A DNA stretch of 64,000 nt from assembly GCA_021234155.1 (NCBI GenBank), contig JAJEKV010000169.1:882009-946008 (forward strand), written 5' to 3'. Origin of the DNA: Isoetes taiwanensis (lineage: Eukaryota > Streptophyta > Lycopodiopsida > Isoetales > Isoetaceae). The first letter of the stretch is position 1, and the number at the start of each line of letters is the position of its first letter. The position numbers and the translations under genes were made by a program. Positions 34,690-44,970 of the stretch are shown piece after piece. The notes below the pieces were generated by a model, which saw nothing but the letters and a program-made list of their open reading frames with translations, ran no database searches and was not told where the DNA came from.

Positions 34690-34724
34690 AACATTTCATT
34701 TCATTTCATTTCATTTCATTTCAT
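34690..34724 (+). repeat. (CATTT)n 3' tail of the LINE
   Basis: About six CATTT units form the 3' terminus shortly after the ORF2 stop (34669-34671). Microsatellite rather than poly(A) tails are known in several non-L1 LINE groups. Confidence 0.85.
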
Positions 34725-35101
34725 AATGTGGCCGAAATTCTCTTAAAAGTTGTTTCTAGTCGCCACAGTAGAGGGGCTTCTGTAGAGTTTAGCTATGGAA
34801 GATGGCTCACAAGAAGTATATAATCAATATGCAGATGGCATTTGTTTCTGGCTGCTTCTTAGAGAATTTGGATACGATGAAGCTGCTTTTAAATACATTT
34901 TCATAGGCATCTGGTGTGTTTGCTGACTGGCACAAGTGCATTGCTCTTTGGATACTCCAACACCGTGATCTGAACTTGCTTTTCCATGGAAGGTACTTGC
35001 TCATGGACAATCCACCAAATTGCTTGTATTCCAGTTGGAATTCATATCAATATGGGAGCGACATGGGAAGAGATCATTAAAGGATTGGAGAGGCATCTTT
35101 T
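34725..35101 (+). mobile_element. L1-type LINE fragment, duplicate copy 2 (right part)
   Basis: Resumes at AATGTGGCCGAAATTCTC exactly where copy 1 continues at 27869. It carries the IRGASVEF-equivalent (with changes), the degraded ASGVFADWHKC-like block (about 34908-34945) and EEIIKGLERHLF up to the copia LTR at 35102. Confidence 0.75.
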
Positions 35102-35739
35102 TGTTAGTATATCATGCCAGATGTAATGGTTTATTGGTTCTATAAACATCTCAAGTACCTGTGCATCATTTAGTTTGGAATTTAGTTTGGAAGAACACAT
35201 GTCATTTTCCTTGTGCATGTCGGTGGAGGGAAAAGCAATAAAAAAGGATAATAATGGACGTTCATTATGTGGACGAATCCTGAAGCAGTTTCGGACCAAG
35301 GCAAACAGCCAGTCTGTCAGTATTGTGTTACAGATCGACTTTTTGATTGTTTGTACTCTAGTGTTGACCAGAAGGGGATCCTGCTGCAGGTCCACAGCTA
35401 TTTGTTCAGTCGGGAAATTGGATTCTGGAAGACGTTGATTGTTGACGTGATACTCTGATTTTTTGTTAGACGCAGGTGCAGAATTAACTCGTCTGAGAGT
35501 GATGCGATTGTCTCGATTCTGAAACTCTATCACAACAGTATCATTTGCAGTTCATGTTTATGCAGACATAAGCTTTTAAGCTGAGAAAAAAAAAACACAG
35601 TGATTTATTCTTTATCCCCGAGGAAGTGCAACTCGGTTTCAATATTTGGAGATCCTCTCTTGACCAGTACACATATTCTATTGTTTTTTGAGTACGTAGT
35701 TACAGCATTGCTTTGAACTTATTTTTGTCAAATCTCACA
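35102..35739 (+). repeat. Copia LTR, duplicate copy 2
   Basis: 638 bp, TGTTAG to CTCACA, parallel to 28248-28889 with scattered differences. It is followed by a better primer-binding site (TTGGTATCAAAGCC at 35740). Confidence 0.82.
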
Positions 35740-35753
35740 TTGGTATCAAAGCC
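35740..35753 (+). other. Copia primer-binding site
   Basis: TTGGTATCAAAGCC matches the initiator tRNA-Met site TTGGTATCAGAGCC except one base, directly after the LTR. Confidence 0.85.
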
Positions 35754-35764
35754 AGTAAAAAATC

Positions 35765-36472
35765 ATGACCACCAGGTTCAGAGCTGCATTGCTTAACGCA
35801 ATTGAGGTGTATTCTGATGGTTCCGGTTTTCAAGTTTGAAGAACGAAAATAGAAGAGGTATTAAATTCAGAGGGTTTAATGGATATTGTTCAACCACCAG
35901 AAGGACAAGATTTAAAGGAGATACTTGCAAAGCTTGGTAAGATGAAGATTGAAGAAGGTGGAAGTAAACCTACAGAAGGTGTTTCTGTATATTCTGATAG
36001 CAAGGTTAGAGAAGCAAGAGGAATAAATGCATGCAAAGTTGGATCTAGTATCTTGTTAAGAATGAGAGGTATGAACCCTCAACAAATGTGGACATATCTT
36101 AGAAATAAATATGGACGAATATCATCATCACGGTTGGATGTTTTAGACAGAGAATTAAGGCTGTGGGGGAAATCGAAAGAGAAAAAGAAGTATGTAGAGA
36201 GAACCATTGGTCCTTGTTATTACTGTCATGAAGTTAGGCATCTAAAAGCTGACTGTCCAAAATTAAATAAAGAAATTTCTTGCTATAATTGTGGTGTCAT
36301 GGGCCATATGTCCACAACTTGTTATAAAGGACGAGGGAGATGGAATGCCAAAAGGGGAAGCTCTTTCTCTAAAGGAAGAGGAAGCTCATCAAGGGGAAGA
36401 GGAAGGAGAAGTGCGGGTATCAATATAAATCAAGAAGTCATAAATGAAAAGGACAAACCAGAGCAGAGGTAA
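35765..36472 (+). pseudogene. Ty1/copia gag with two zinc knuckles
   Basis: The frame starts at ATG 35765 (TTRFRAALLNAIEVYSDGSG), is stopped by TGA at 35837-35839 and reopens with ATG 35879 to the TAA at 36470. The stop replaces an expected Trp, and the same TGA is present in copy 1, so it predates the duplication. Later blocks are REARGINACKVGSSILLRMR and MNPQQMWTYLRNKYG. Two CX2CX4HX4C knuckles follow: CYYCHEVRHLKADC and CYNCGVMGHMSTTC, then an Arg/Gly/Ser-rich tail. Between RELRL and WGKSKEKKKYVE a segment present in copy 1 has been deleted. Confidence 0.85.
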
Positions 36473-36474
36473 AA

Positions 36475-36625
36475 CCCTTTGTTTTATCGACTTACATGGA
36501 TGAATGTGGTTCTAACCATGAAACTAATGCATTTATAGTTGATAGTGGAGTTGTACGATCAATAGTTAATTCTATTGATTTTCTAGCAGATATACGTGCT
36601 AGTAAACATTTGAGTCATGTACAGT
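36475..36625 (+). pseudogene. Copia protease fragment
   Basis: In the frame after gag: NAFIVDSGVVRSIVNS, the retropepsin active site with D-S-G (usually DSGAT.H), then LADIRASKHLSHVQL and a stop. The frame is shifted relative to gag. Confidence 0.75.
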
Positions 36626-36626
36626 T

Positions 36627-37632
36627 ATGAAATGGAGATCTGCAGAAGGTGATGGGAATGTTGTGTTTGACTTGCAAGGAAATAGGGTCAATATTTCCAA
36701 TGTTTTATGTGTTCCAGGATTGTATCAAAATCTTGTATCTGTATGTCAACTAGTTGACTTAGGCTATGAGCTAAGATTTGATAAGAAGGGGTGTAAAGTG
36801 TTGCTTGATGGTGAACTAAAGTTCTTTGCAAAACGCGTTGGAAAACTCTTTCCATTCTCAAATAGAGTCTTGCGAAGAATAAATATGTTGTCAGTTTCTT
36901 CAGCTTCAACTTGGCATACAGACTTGCACATACACATATAATATCAGGTACATGATAAAGAAGGGGTTTATTCATGGAGTAGATGACACAGGTGAAAAGT
37001 TTATTTGCTCAGGATGCATGTTAGGAAAGTTAACTATACTGCCCTTTAACAGATCAAAGAAAAGAGCTGCAGGCCCTCTGGACCTTGTGCATACCGATCT
37101 TTGTGGACCTTTAAAAGTAGAAGGAAGAACGGGTAAGAAATATTACATATCGTTCATTGATGATTTCAGTAGAATGGGAAAATGCTGTCTGCTTTCTTCC
37201 AAAGATAAAGCACTTGATGCATTTACACAGTATGTTAATGATATAGAAACACAAACAGGGCGTAAGCTTAAATGCATTAGATCTGATAGAGGGGGTGAAT
37301 ATTTAGCAGGAAGGTTCAAACAATTTTGTGTTAAACATGGAATAAGAAGGCAACTAACATGTAGGTATTCACCACAACAAAATGGGGTTGCTGAAAGGAA
37401 AAATAGAATGGTTCTTGATGCTATAAGGTCAATGATAAAGTTTGCAGGTCTGCCTAATTATTTGTGGGAGGAAGCGGTCAAAACGGTGTTCTTTATACAG
37501 AACAAGTTGCCATCAAGCAGCCTAAATGGTAACATACCTGAGGTAATTTGGTCCAAAGGTAAGCCGGGATGTGTGTATGATTACTTCAAGGCCATTCAGA
37601 TTCCAGAAAGTGAGGGAGATACACACGATTAA
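36627..37632 (+). pseudogene. Copia pre-integrase and integrase
   Basis: The first frame (36627-36941) has ISNVLCVPGLYQNLVSVCQL, the GAG-pre-integrase segment. The second (36952-37632) carries the zinc-finger end (CSGCMLGKLTILPF) and the integrase core: LDLVHTDLCGPL (first Asp), YYISFIDDFSR, CIRSDRGGEYLAGRF (second Asp), and SPQQNGVAERKNR (Glu). The D,D,E triad is complete. Homology ends with LPSSSLNGNIPEVIW and GKPG at about 37575; reverse transcriptase and RNase H, which follow integrase in copia, are missing. A frameshift at about 36942 separates the two pieces. Confidence 0.88.
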
Positions 37633-37906
37633 AAAAGAAGCGAAGTAATGTAGACACCTCAACGCTTTGAAGAGACTAAAAATTAGTTGAATGTGCACTG
37701 CCACCTCAACAACGATGCAGAAAATTGTCCCTTAATCAACGGCCAAAATTGATGCCCCTTTTAACAATGGCCGGGATCCCTTGCCCTAATATAGGAAATT
37801 TCTAGGAGATTTTGCGATGAAATTCGATGGTGTAGATTTCGCCTCCCCTTTCTATCCAACGGTTTAGAGATGAGTTGCATGTCCCATCCTTGTCCACCCC
37901 ATGACC
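37633..37906. other. No feature recognised
   Basis: Short spacer between the truncated copia and the next LTR. No RT motif was seen. Confidence 0.4.
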
Positions 37907-39343
37907 TGCGACGTTCCATGTAAGTATACGGTGTATGTATACCTAACCTGACATGTCACCAGGGTATTGGAACCATTGGGGACTAACCTTAAAGGGATGA
38001 TTGGGATTAAAACTAACCTAGGTAGACCAACCAATAGTATTAATTAGTGAAATGGGCTAATTAGAGGGTGTCACTTGGCCTAACTCGATTGGCCAAGGGC
38101 ATGTTGCCAATTTTGGGTGGCAAATTGAGCTCCCAGCCTAATTCTGCCCCAAATTCGGGTTTGGGAAGGGCAGAGGGAGGAAGGAGTTGTTGCAACCTAA
38201 CACCTGACTAGTTCTATGGATGTTCTTCGAGACAATGGGTCCAGCCAAGACACAGGTCAGTCTTTAGGTATTTGTGTGCTATTCTAACCCTTGTTTGAGT
38301 AGATGGATGATTAGATTCTATGTTATGATCTACTTATGAGATGATGGATGTTTGTCTCTGATTCTGTCTTCTCTTTCTGTTCCTCCTGTGTTGTATGGGT
38401 TTAAGGGAGGTAGAGACCTGAAAGCTATCTAGATTTAGTGATGCTCCTAGCTAGGACCTTTTAAATCCCAGTAATGCGACCTGTGCACAAGATCCCACCT
38501 AGCTGTGGATGTTATGATGTGATTCAACATCAAAAAATGAGTATGATGGTGAAGCGGGGGTGGGGTCTTGCCTAGCGGGGTTACAAGACTCCTACAGTGT
38601 GCTAGGCTTATAGCGGGTCACGGAGAGGGCCGGGTATAGGTCTGACACCCCCTGGGTCGCAGGTGACGTGCCAAATGTATGTGGCCCCCCTGGACTCGAA
38701 CGGTAGGTGAGCCAGGCTTTAGATTTAGGGGAGTAAGTCGTGTATGAACACGGGGGTCACGGAGGTGGCACGTGTTCTCTAGCACACCCAAGGATCCATC
38801 ATGCTCGGGGAGGGGACGCCTCTCTGACCTGCCTCACCGGACCGGGGAGATATAACCCGGAGTAGTTTCATAGTGTGATTCCATGGGATTGCGTCTCCGG
38901 AAGGCTACAATCACGCCATAGCATGTTCCAGCCTATCTGCAAAGTGTGCACAGGAGAGGCGGATGGAGTGGACTACCCTAGCCACTGTTCTATGCCAGCC
39001 AACGCCATTGTTATGACTCCGTCTGTTGTTATCTGGAGGCCTTGATTGTCAGTTGATTCCCATGAGTCTGAGCCGGGGTAGAGCCCTTATTTATGATGCA
39101 TTTCCTTGTTATGTTGGTGTTCTATTGCATTCTTATGGATGATGATGGGCCACCCTTCGTGGTGGCATATTATTTATTTGTGTTGTTGCCAAGTGCTAAC
39201 CTTGTATGTACGCTTCCGCCATATAGCCGAGGATTACCTCGTCGCCCTCTTCGGCGACGCCAACCTTTGTGCGATACACGCTAAGCGCGTGACTATTATG
39301 CCAAAGGACTTAGCCTTAGCACGTAGGATTCGCGGGGATCGCA
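37907..39343 (+). repeat. Gypsy-type LTR, copy C (about 1437 bp)
   Basis: Strongly related to copy B. It probably starts TGCGACG and ends ATCGCA, again an inverted pair that has co-varied relative to TGTGACG...CATCACA. Shared blocks include TATACGGTGTATGTATAC near the start, CCTGTGCACAAGATCCCAC, CAAAGTGTGCACAGG and GGGCCACCCTTCGTGGTGG near the end. Flanking pentamers (TGACC and ACTAG) do not match, and no primer-binding site follows, so it is not the 5' LTR of an intact element. The following gag is likely from another insertion. Confidence 0.6.
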
Positions 39344-39553
39344 ACTAGATCCCCCATTTTGTAATATGATTGTATGTTTTTGTATCTAAGTTTTTATAAT
39401 TAATAGAATGTTGTATACTATCGGCTATGTGTATCACTGCCTGTTTCCTTCATGCAAACAACATATAAAGTTCGAGTTGAAAAAATAATAATAATAATAA
39501 AAAAAATTATACAATATTAATGATAAAGTAACAAATCCTAAGGAATATTCCCT

Positions 39554-39561
39554 TATAAAAG
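39554..39561 (+). promoter_or_regulatory. Candidate TATA box of the gag frame
   Basis: TATAAAAG lies 99 bases before the ATG at 39653, followed by a pyrimidine-rich leader. There is no primer-binding site between it and the ATG. Promoter function is inferred only. Confidence 0.35.
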
Positions 39562-39652
39562 CTCCCTCTTTTAAAATGTATTCCTATTTCTTAGGGTTTC
39601 ATTGTTGTTCAGCCTCCTATACTTTCGCTCCTCCTCCTTCCAGCAAACTGCT

Positions 39653-41497
39653 ATGGATTATGCCAAGTGCCAACAGTGGTACCAAGATGGAGAGCACTGT
39701 CAGGTCCCATTTGAGCTTCTCCACTCTTATCTGTTGCATCTCATAACCAACATAGAGGCTCATCCCGATTACACAGATTTCTTGGAGTTCTACACCCAAG
39801 AGATGGTTCCCCAATGTCGACCTTATGGCGACCGCCCTCACCTCTATCTTCACAGGGATATACTCATGCAAATGCTAGGGGATGATCGACATGCAGAGGA
39901 CACTTTTCGCGGCATTCAGCGCCGGGCCAAGCATGCTCTCATCCTCTATCTTGGCCGTCAGCAGACTTATTTTGAGGTCCGCTTTCCTTTGGCCATTCTC
40001 ATAGACCAATATGTGGAGGCTGACTCCACTCCATTGGAAAAAGGGAAGGTACCTATTCTTGATGACCCCGAAGAAGATGAGCAGATAAGCCATACAGATT
40101 TTAACCATTGGAAGCAACTCGCCGCCAAACTGATTGTGCCCCAAACTCAGGGCCACAAGCGCGCCGGACTAGATGGACTTTCCACGATTCTTCTCAATAA
40201 GCAAGAGTACCTGCTGCTCGACGACATCTTGTGGGTGTACCATGTAATCGCCGATTCCCAGGGTATGAGGAAAGAGCATATCTTGTACGAGCTCGCGAAA
40301 TACTGTCAAGGTGATTTCATTGATTTTTCACCTCCTGAGTACCCCCCACAGATCCAGCAGTTGTTTGCTTTCCATCCAGAAGATCTTGAACCTGTGGAAA
40401 CCTTGCTAGAGTTGCGACATCTCATGTTACAAGACCCTCCTTGTCCCCCACCTGAACATGCTTTTGCCACCATGGGGCCACAAGTCCCTAACATCAATGA
40501 TGTGGTGGTACCTATGGACGAGGATGAAGAGGGGGAAGATCTCTATGATAAAAAAGAGCATCTCAAAGGGGAGAAGGAAGAAACCTATGAGGAGCAGGTT
40601 GTAGTGAATCTCGAGGCAAGGTCAAGGCCAAACGGTGCACGTCCCCCTCCGTGGGCGACGCCCGTCGAACCAGGCCACCTTACGCCTGAACAGGAATTGC
40701 TTATCATCAAGCGCCAGATGGTGCAACTTCAATAGTTTGTCCTCCAAAGGCCTATAGGCCCTGCCATGGCGAAAGAGGGACCAGAAGTGCCAGTCACCGA
40801 GGTGCCTCCACCTACGCCGACATGATCTAAACGTCGCTGTCATTCTTCATCCTCAGACAGTAGTTATGACTCATCAGATTCTGATGACTCTTCTGATTCC
40901 TCCGCATCTGAGCAGAACCATGATAAGTCCAAAAAGAAGGATTATCAGAAGACGGTGGATTCTGCCATTACTAGTATTCGGAAAAACCGCAGACTTACTC
41001 AGTTCTCTGGCACTTCCCGTTCTGGTGTGGACGCAAAATTGTGGCTTGACGAGATGTGAACATTTGGCAAATCTTACGGAATGACGGAGAAGGACATTGG
41101 CAAAATAGCTACCACCAATCTTACTAAGTCCGCACGAATTTGGTGGAAAGCGTATGCACGCTCACATGGGCTCACTAGAAGACATTGTAAATTTAAAATC
41201 TTTGCCAAGGCCTTTAAGTCCCACGATGTTCCTCGGGCACATTGCTGCAAGCAGATACAGACATTTTATCGCTTGGAGCAGTGCGGCATGACAATCTAGG
41301 CCTATATCGATGAGTTCATGCGCCTCCGACTTCATGTTCCAGGGATCAATGAATGCCGTGCAGTTGAGGGCTATGTTGAGGGGTTGTCACCCACTTTAAG
41401 GAAGATGGTCCGTGCAATTGACCGCAAAATGGTAGCAGAGGCTGAAGCAAAAGCCTTGAGTTTGGAGGATGACACATCAAAGGCTCCATACCAGTGA
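39653..41497 (+). pseudogene. Long gypsy-type gag frame with four internal stops
   Basis: One reading frame of about 614 codons from ATG 39653 (MDYAKCQQWYQDG) to TGA 41495, with no frameshift but in-frame stops at 40733 (TAG), 40823 (TGA), 41057 (TGA) and 41297 (TAG). Residues 1-360 form an unfamiliar acidic globular region ending in EDEEGEDLYDKKE. Next is a Ser/Asp-rich linker, then a retrotransposon-gag core (SARIWWKAYA, FKIFAKAFKSHDVPRAH, YIDEFMRLRLHVPG, MVAEAEAKALSLED) homologous to 6282-6720. All stops can be explained by one C-to-T change (CAG or CGA). It has no zinc knuckle and no protease. It may be a non-autonomous element's gag or a former host gene. Confidence 0.8.
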
Positions 41498-41570
41498 CCT
41501 CCACATGCAAGCCAGAGCAAGTTATATATACCATATAAGGCCCGTTCTCCTAGTTCGGGACCTCCTCAAC

Positions 41571-42304
41571 TGTAACGGGCCCATGGTAGACCGCTCGAGT
41601 ATTCGATCTTTGAATGTGCTTGTGGGGCGTTCCCGAGACACCGGCATAAATGGGTAGAAGCGACTACTCATAAACGTCTAGACGGTTTTGCCCAGTTGGT
41701 TAAGGGCATGTCGGTTAGGAACGTTACAGTTGGTATCAGAGCCAGGTTTCGAGTTCGAGTCTCCATGGGTGCCTATATGCATGGGTAATTTGCAAAACTT
41801 GGTAATCATTGTGACATGGTATAGCTTTGGATGCTCGAGGACGAGCATAGTTCTAGTGGGAGAGACTGTAATGGGCCCATGGTAGACCGCTCGAGTATTC
41901 GAACCTTGAATGTGCCTGTGGGGCGTTCCCGAGACAGCGGCATAAATGGGTAGAAGTGACTACTCATAAACGTCTAGACGGTTTTGCCCAGTTGATTAAG
42001 GGCATGTTGGTTAGGAACATTACAGTTGGTATTAGAGCAGGTCTCGAGTTCGAGTCTCCATGGGTGCCTATATGCATGGGTAATTTGCAAAGACTTGGTA
42101 ATCATTGTGACATGGTATAGCTTTGGATGCTCGAGGACGAGCATAGTTCTAGTGGGAGAGACTGTAACGGGCCCATGGTAGACCGCTCGAGTATTCGATC
42201 CTTGAATGTGCCTGTGGGGCATTCCCGAGACACCGGCATAAATGGGTAGAAGCGACTACTCATAAGCGTCTAGACGGTTTTGCCCAGTTGGTTAAGGGCA
42301 TGTC
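41571..42304 (+). mobile_element. Tandem array of miniature LTR elements (TRIM-like), 296-bp period
   Basis: Three LTR copies (41571-41728, 41867-42024, 42163-42304, the last cut short) each start TGTAAYGGGCCC; complete copies end ATTACA or GTTACA and are 158 bp. Between them lie only 138 bases: a primer-binding site TTGGTATCAGAGCC (second copy degenerate), a short leader, GCTCGAGGACGAGC, and a purine tract AGTGGGAGAGAC abutting the next LTR. This is the structure of terminal-repeat retrotransposons in miniature, which are known to form LTR-sharing tandems. The GAGGACGA-plus-purine tail resembles 3' ends of plant gypsy elements, so it may be a deletion derivative of one. No coding capacity. 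Confidence 0.8.
41686..41768 (+). ncRNA. tRNA-like segment spanning LTR end and primer-binding site
   Basis: TTGCCCAGTTGGTTAA resembles a tRNA D-arm/A box (one mismatch to TRGYNNARNNGG). GAGTTCGAGTCTCC, about 60 bases later, resembles a T-arm/B box. The copies in the array keep both. An RNA polymerase III role is speculative; no folded acceptor stem is evident. Confidence 0.35.
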
Positions 42305-43543
42305 TAGTCAGTCGGCTCCTCCTCCATCAAAGCTGGGAGTTCACAAAAAGGTGTCAGCTCATCCCAATCAATTTCTGCCAGGGTTGCCTGTGTTGCCTGA
42401 AGTAACATATGGACATTCCTGCATCCGATGGCCTGGACGAAAGCAACGGTAATAGGCCTTATAGCGTCGTAGCCGATCTCGAGCCTCTCGTGGAATAGAC
42501 TGGAGGATCTGCTGCACTGCGTTATTTGGGCCACCGGACTTATCAGGAACATTGAAGCTGACTTTTTTTTTTCTAATTTTTGATAAGGAGCTTGTTGATG
42601 TAACGGACCTAGCAACCTAGCACCAACATTAAGATGTAAGTAACGTTGCCATTATATAAGAGTGCATTTTCAATGGTAAAATAAATGATTATGTGCTAGG
42701 AATACATGCATGCAATGTGTCCATGCATGCAGTGTGTGCATGCATGCATGCAAGGGCATTGCTAGGTTATATAAGTGCAACAATATTATTCTTGATTTCC
42801 TGGGGAGGAGTTTTCCATGGGAAAGAAGTCTTTTTTGTGATGGTGGAACATTTTGGAAGGCGATAGATTGCAGCCGGATTGCTGAAGGAGCAGGGTGTGA
42901 GCAATACTCTGGGAGCGTGTTGGAGTGCAGAGGAAGCAAGCGGGATTCCAGGTGGGGATCAAGCCTTACATCTGAGGGTTTTCTAGTGTTTGTATAGTTG
43001 TGTTGATTTAATAATGCTTGCTCTGAACGTAGCATAAACTTGGAGTTAAATTATATGAGCATGGTCATGAATAGACATGCATGGTTAATGGATAGCGAGC
43101 ATATTAACCGATCTAATATTCTCTACCATGTTAATAATTTCAATCTGAGATAGAAGAAGCTGAGATGGCTTAGATTAGCTAGAATTCTTAAAGATTAGAT
43201 TAAGATTAAATTGTTAAGCAAAAACCAGCAAAGTAGCAATATCTCCTCTTGCATGCTACCGTTGAACGGCATGATCTTGATGAAATATAGTGATGAGAAA
43301 TCATGAAAAGCCACTTGAAATGGATCGATTTGGGTATCTAAGGGGCCGAAATATGCAAAAAAGGTAGAATCAAGAGGTATACTAGCCAAGAACTAACCCA
43401 AAACCGCCGGATTAGGGCCACAAACTGGCCGAAATGGCTTGGAATCCTCCTTGCCAGCAAAATTGGGAGAAGCCATAGTGTTTTAGCGTGGATCCGATGG
43501 CCTGGAGGCCAGATCCGGCAGTTGCAGGCCGAGGTCGCGCCTC
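42305..43543. other. No gene recognised
   Basis: A minus-strand frame (42615-42304) encodes an unassigned peptide that runs into the truncated LTR boundary. CATGCATG-rich simple sequence lies at 42705-42755. No RT, gag or LTR signal was seen. Confidence 0.4.
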
Positions 43544-44970
43544 TGTAATGCACGCCTGGTTAGGAAATAAAGAAAAAAGTTAATATTTAGTTAGTAAGGT
43601 AATAATAAAGTACTAAGTTAAGGAAAAGCTAAGGTTATAGGTAATATTAAGGGTTAGTTTGGATCAAGGAATTGGGCTAGTGATTTATTTAGGATTAAAG
43701 GCTAAGTTAAGGAGGGGTATGCTACTGGATAAGTATTTATAATTACGTGATGTGTAGTTTAACAAGGTAGCTAGTTGTATATCTAAACCCTTGGAAATAA
43801 CTAAATTAGCAAAGGGAAAATATATGCTAGGGGTGTTACTAGTTGGGAATGGATGCATGAATTAATAAACTAGTTAGCAGGGTTATGGAAGCCACAATCA
43901 TTAAGGTTATAAGTAGTAATTTGAAAGAAGTTGATCTAGTTAAAAGTAATAAGATATTAGTGAAGGTTGTATTTTGCTTAAGCACCGGGCATTGCATGTT
44001 GCATGGTAGAGATAGTAATGTTTATACGAGCGTATAACTGGATTTACTTGTTGCATGAGGTGTAAATTATGGAATTTCTAAGGTAAATTTGATATGGAAA
44101 TGTGCCTAGTTGATATTGGGTGGAATTCATGGTATTGTGATCTATGTGTAGTATGATTCTTTGATATAGACCTCTGGGGCCGGAATCTAGGTGCGATGGT
44201 CTAGACTCGCGGTTATTGCACAGTGCTATGTAAATGGTATTATTTGAACATCGGGCGTTGGTACCGTATGGTACAACGTCATGCACAGTTAAATGGTCCT
44301 CCAATGCTGGATGCAACGTGGATGGATGTGTACACACGTGGTTACCCCGCCTCTATGTCACTGGCCTGATCAGCCGAGTTGACCTTGCTCAGACCCAGAG
44401 GAATATTGGTTGCAATGTTGATGCTATGATTGCTTGGTTATTATATATGTGGTATTCTTTGTTGGAATTAAGTTGCATTGGTCATGCTTGTTGGACTAGT
44501 TACTTGGATTGCAGGGGCGAGGCTACGGTAAGGTTAGGCTGTTGTTCTAGGTTAATGCTTTGTATTGTTGATGCTAGACATCCTAGATCCCCGATCCCCA
44601 CTTAGTCCGTGTGACTAACCCCGTGGTTGATGGTGTAAGCAGAGGTGTGAGATACTCCGGAAAGTAGCCAAGCTTCGGAAAGGTGAGAGTAGAAGTGTGT
44701 GGATTGCTATTCAATAAACTTGATTATTATTACTATTATTATTAGTATGTATGGGCTTGAAGTTACAATTATTAAGATCATTCATTGTGTGCGGGGATAT
44801 TGCTGAGTAATGGGCAAGTATATGTTTGGGACCTAGAATATATACAAAGATTAAATTCTTTACCCAAGTATGCATGTATCAATTTCTTGAGTTCCAAGGG
44901 TTAAGTAGATCCAACGGTAGAGATCGATGGGATCTCTAGTTACCGAGAGGTTAACTGGCTGCTTCCTTCA
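43544..44970 (+). repeat. LTR-like repeat D, plus-strand copy
   Basis: Starts TGTAATGCACG. It shares ordered blocks with the reverse complement of 47727-48500: the ACATCGGGCGTTG block (44250), GGATGTGTACAC (44323), GGCCTGATCA (44362), CCCCACTTAGT...TGACTAA...TGGTGTAAG (44598-44640), CAATAAACTTGAT (44711) and GAGAGGTTAACT (44944). The 3' AATAAA and TG start suggest an LTR. The right end and target duplication are not defined. Confidence 0.45.

Larger units (their letters stand above)
30326..34724 (+). mobile_element. 4.4-kb two-ORF LINE with CATTT tail
   Basis: An insertion into the duplicated L1 fragment, best seen by comparing with the uninterrupted copy (CCCATTGGCCTCTCT...TAATGTGGCCG at 27838-27876). 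It has ORF1 (coiled coil plus RNA-binding domain), an AP-type endonuclease, RT and a Cys-rich C-terminal domain, and ends in about six CATTT units (34692-34724) instead of poly(A). The 5' leader is only about 15 bases (CT-rich), so a short 5' truncation is possible. ORF1 and endonuclease lie in the same frame. The RT C-terminal block (SSHRLGVEAGRW, PRERRTCKVCGGAEVEDEHH) resembles animal-type non-LTR elements more than plant L1 or RTE LINEs. Clade assignment is uncertain. No clear target duplication was found. Confidence 0.85.

Noticed and set aside
39653-41497. Possibility that the in-frame stops are corrected by U-to-C RNA editing, as in fern organelles
   Set aside because: The sequence is nuclear retroelement-type; such editing is known from organelle transcripts. 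Deamination of methylated C explains the stops more simply.
37907-41497. LTR copy C plus the following gag as one intact element
   Set aside because: No primer-binding site follows the LTR, flanking bases do not match, and the gag has its own upstream leader.
43544-44767. A defined LTR from TGTAATG to GAAGTTACA with target duplication
   Set aside because: The flanking pentamers (GCCTC and ATTAT) do not match, and homology to the inverted copy continues beyond 44767.
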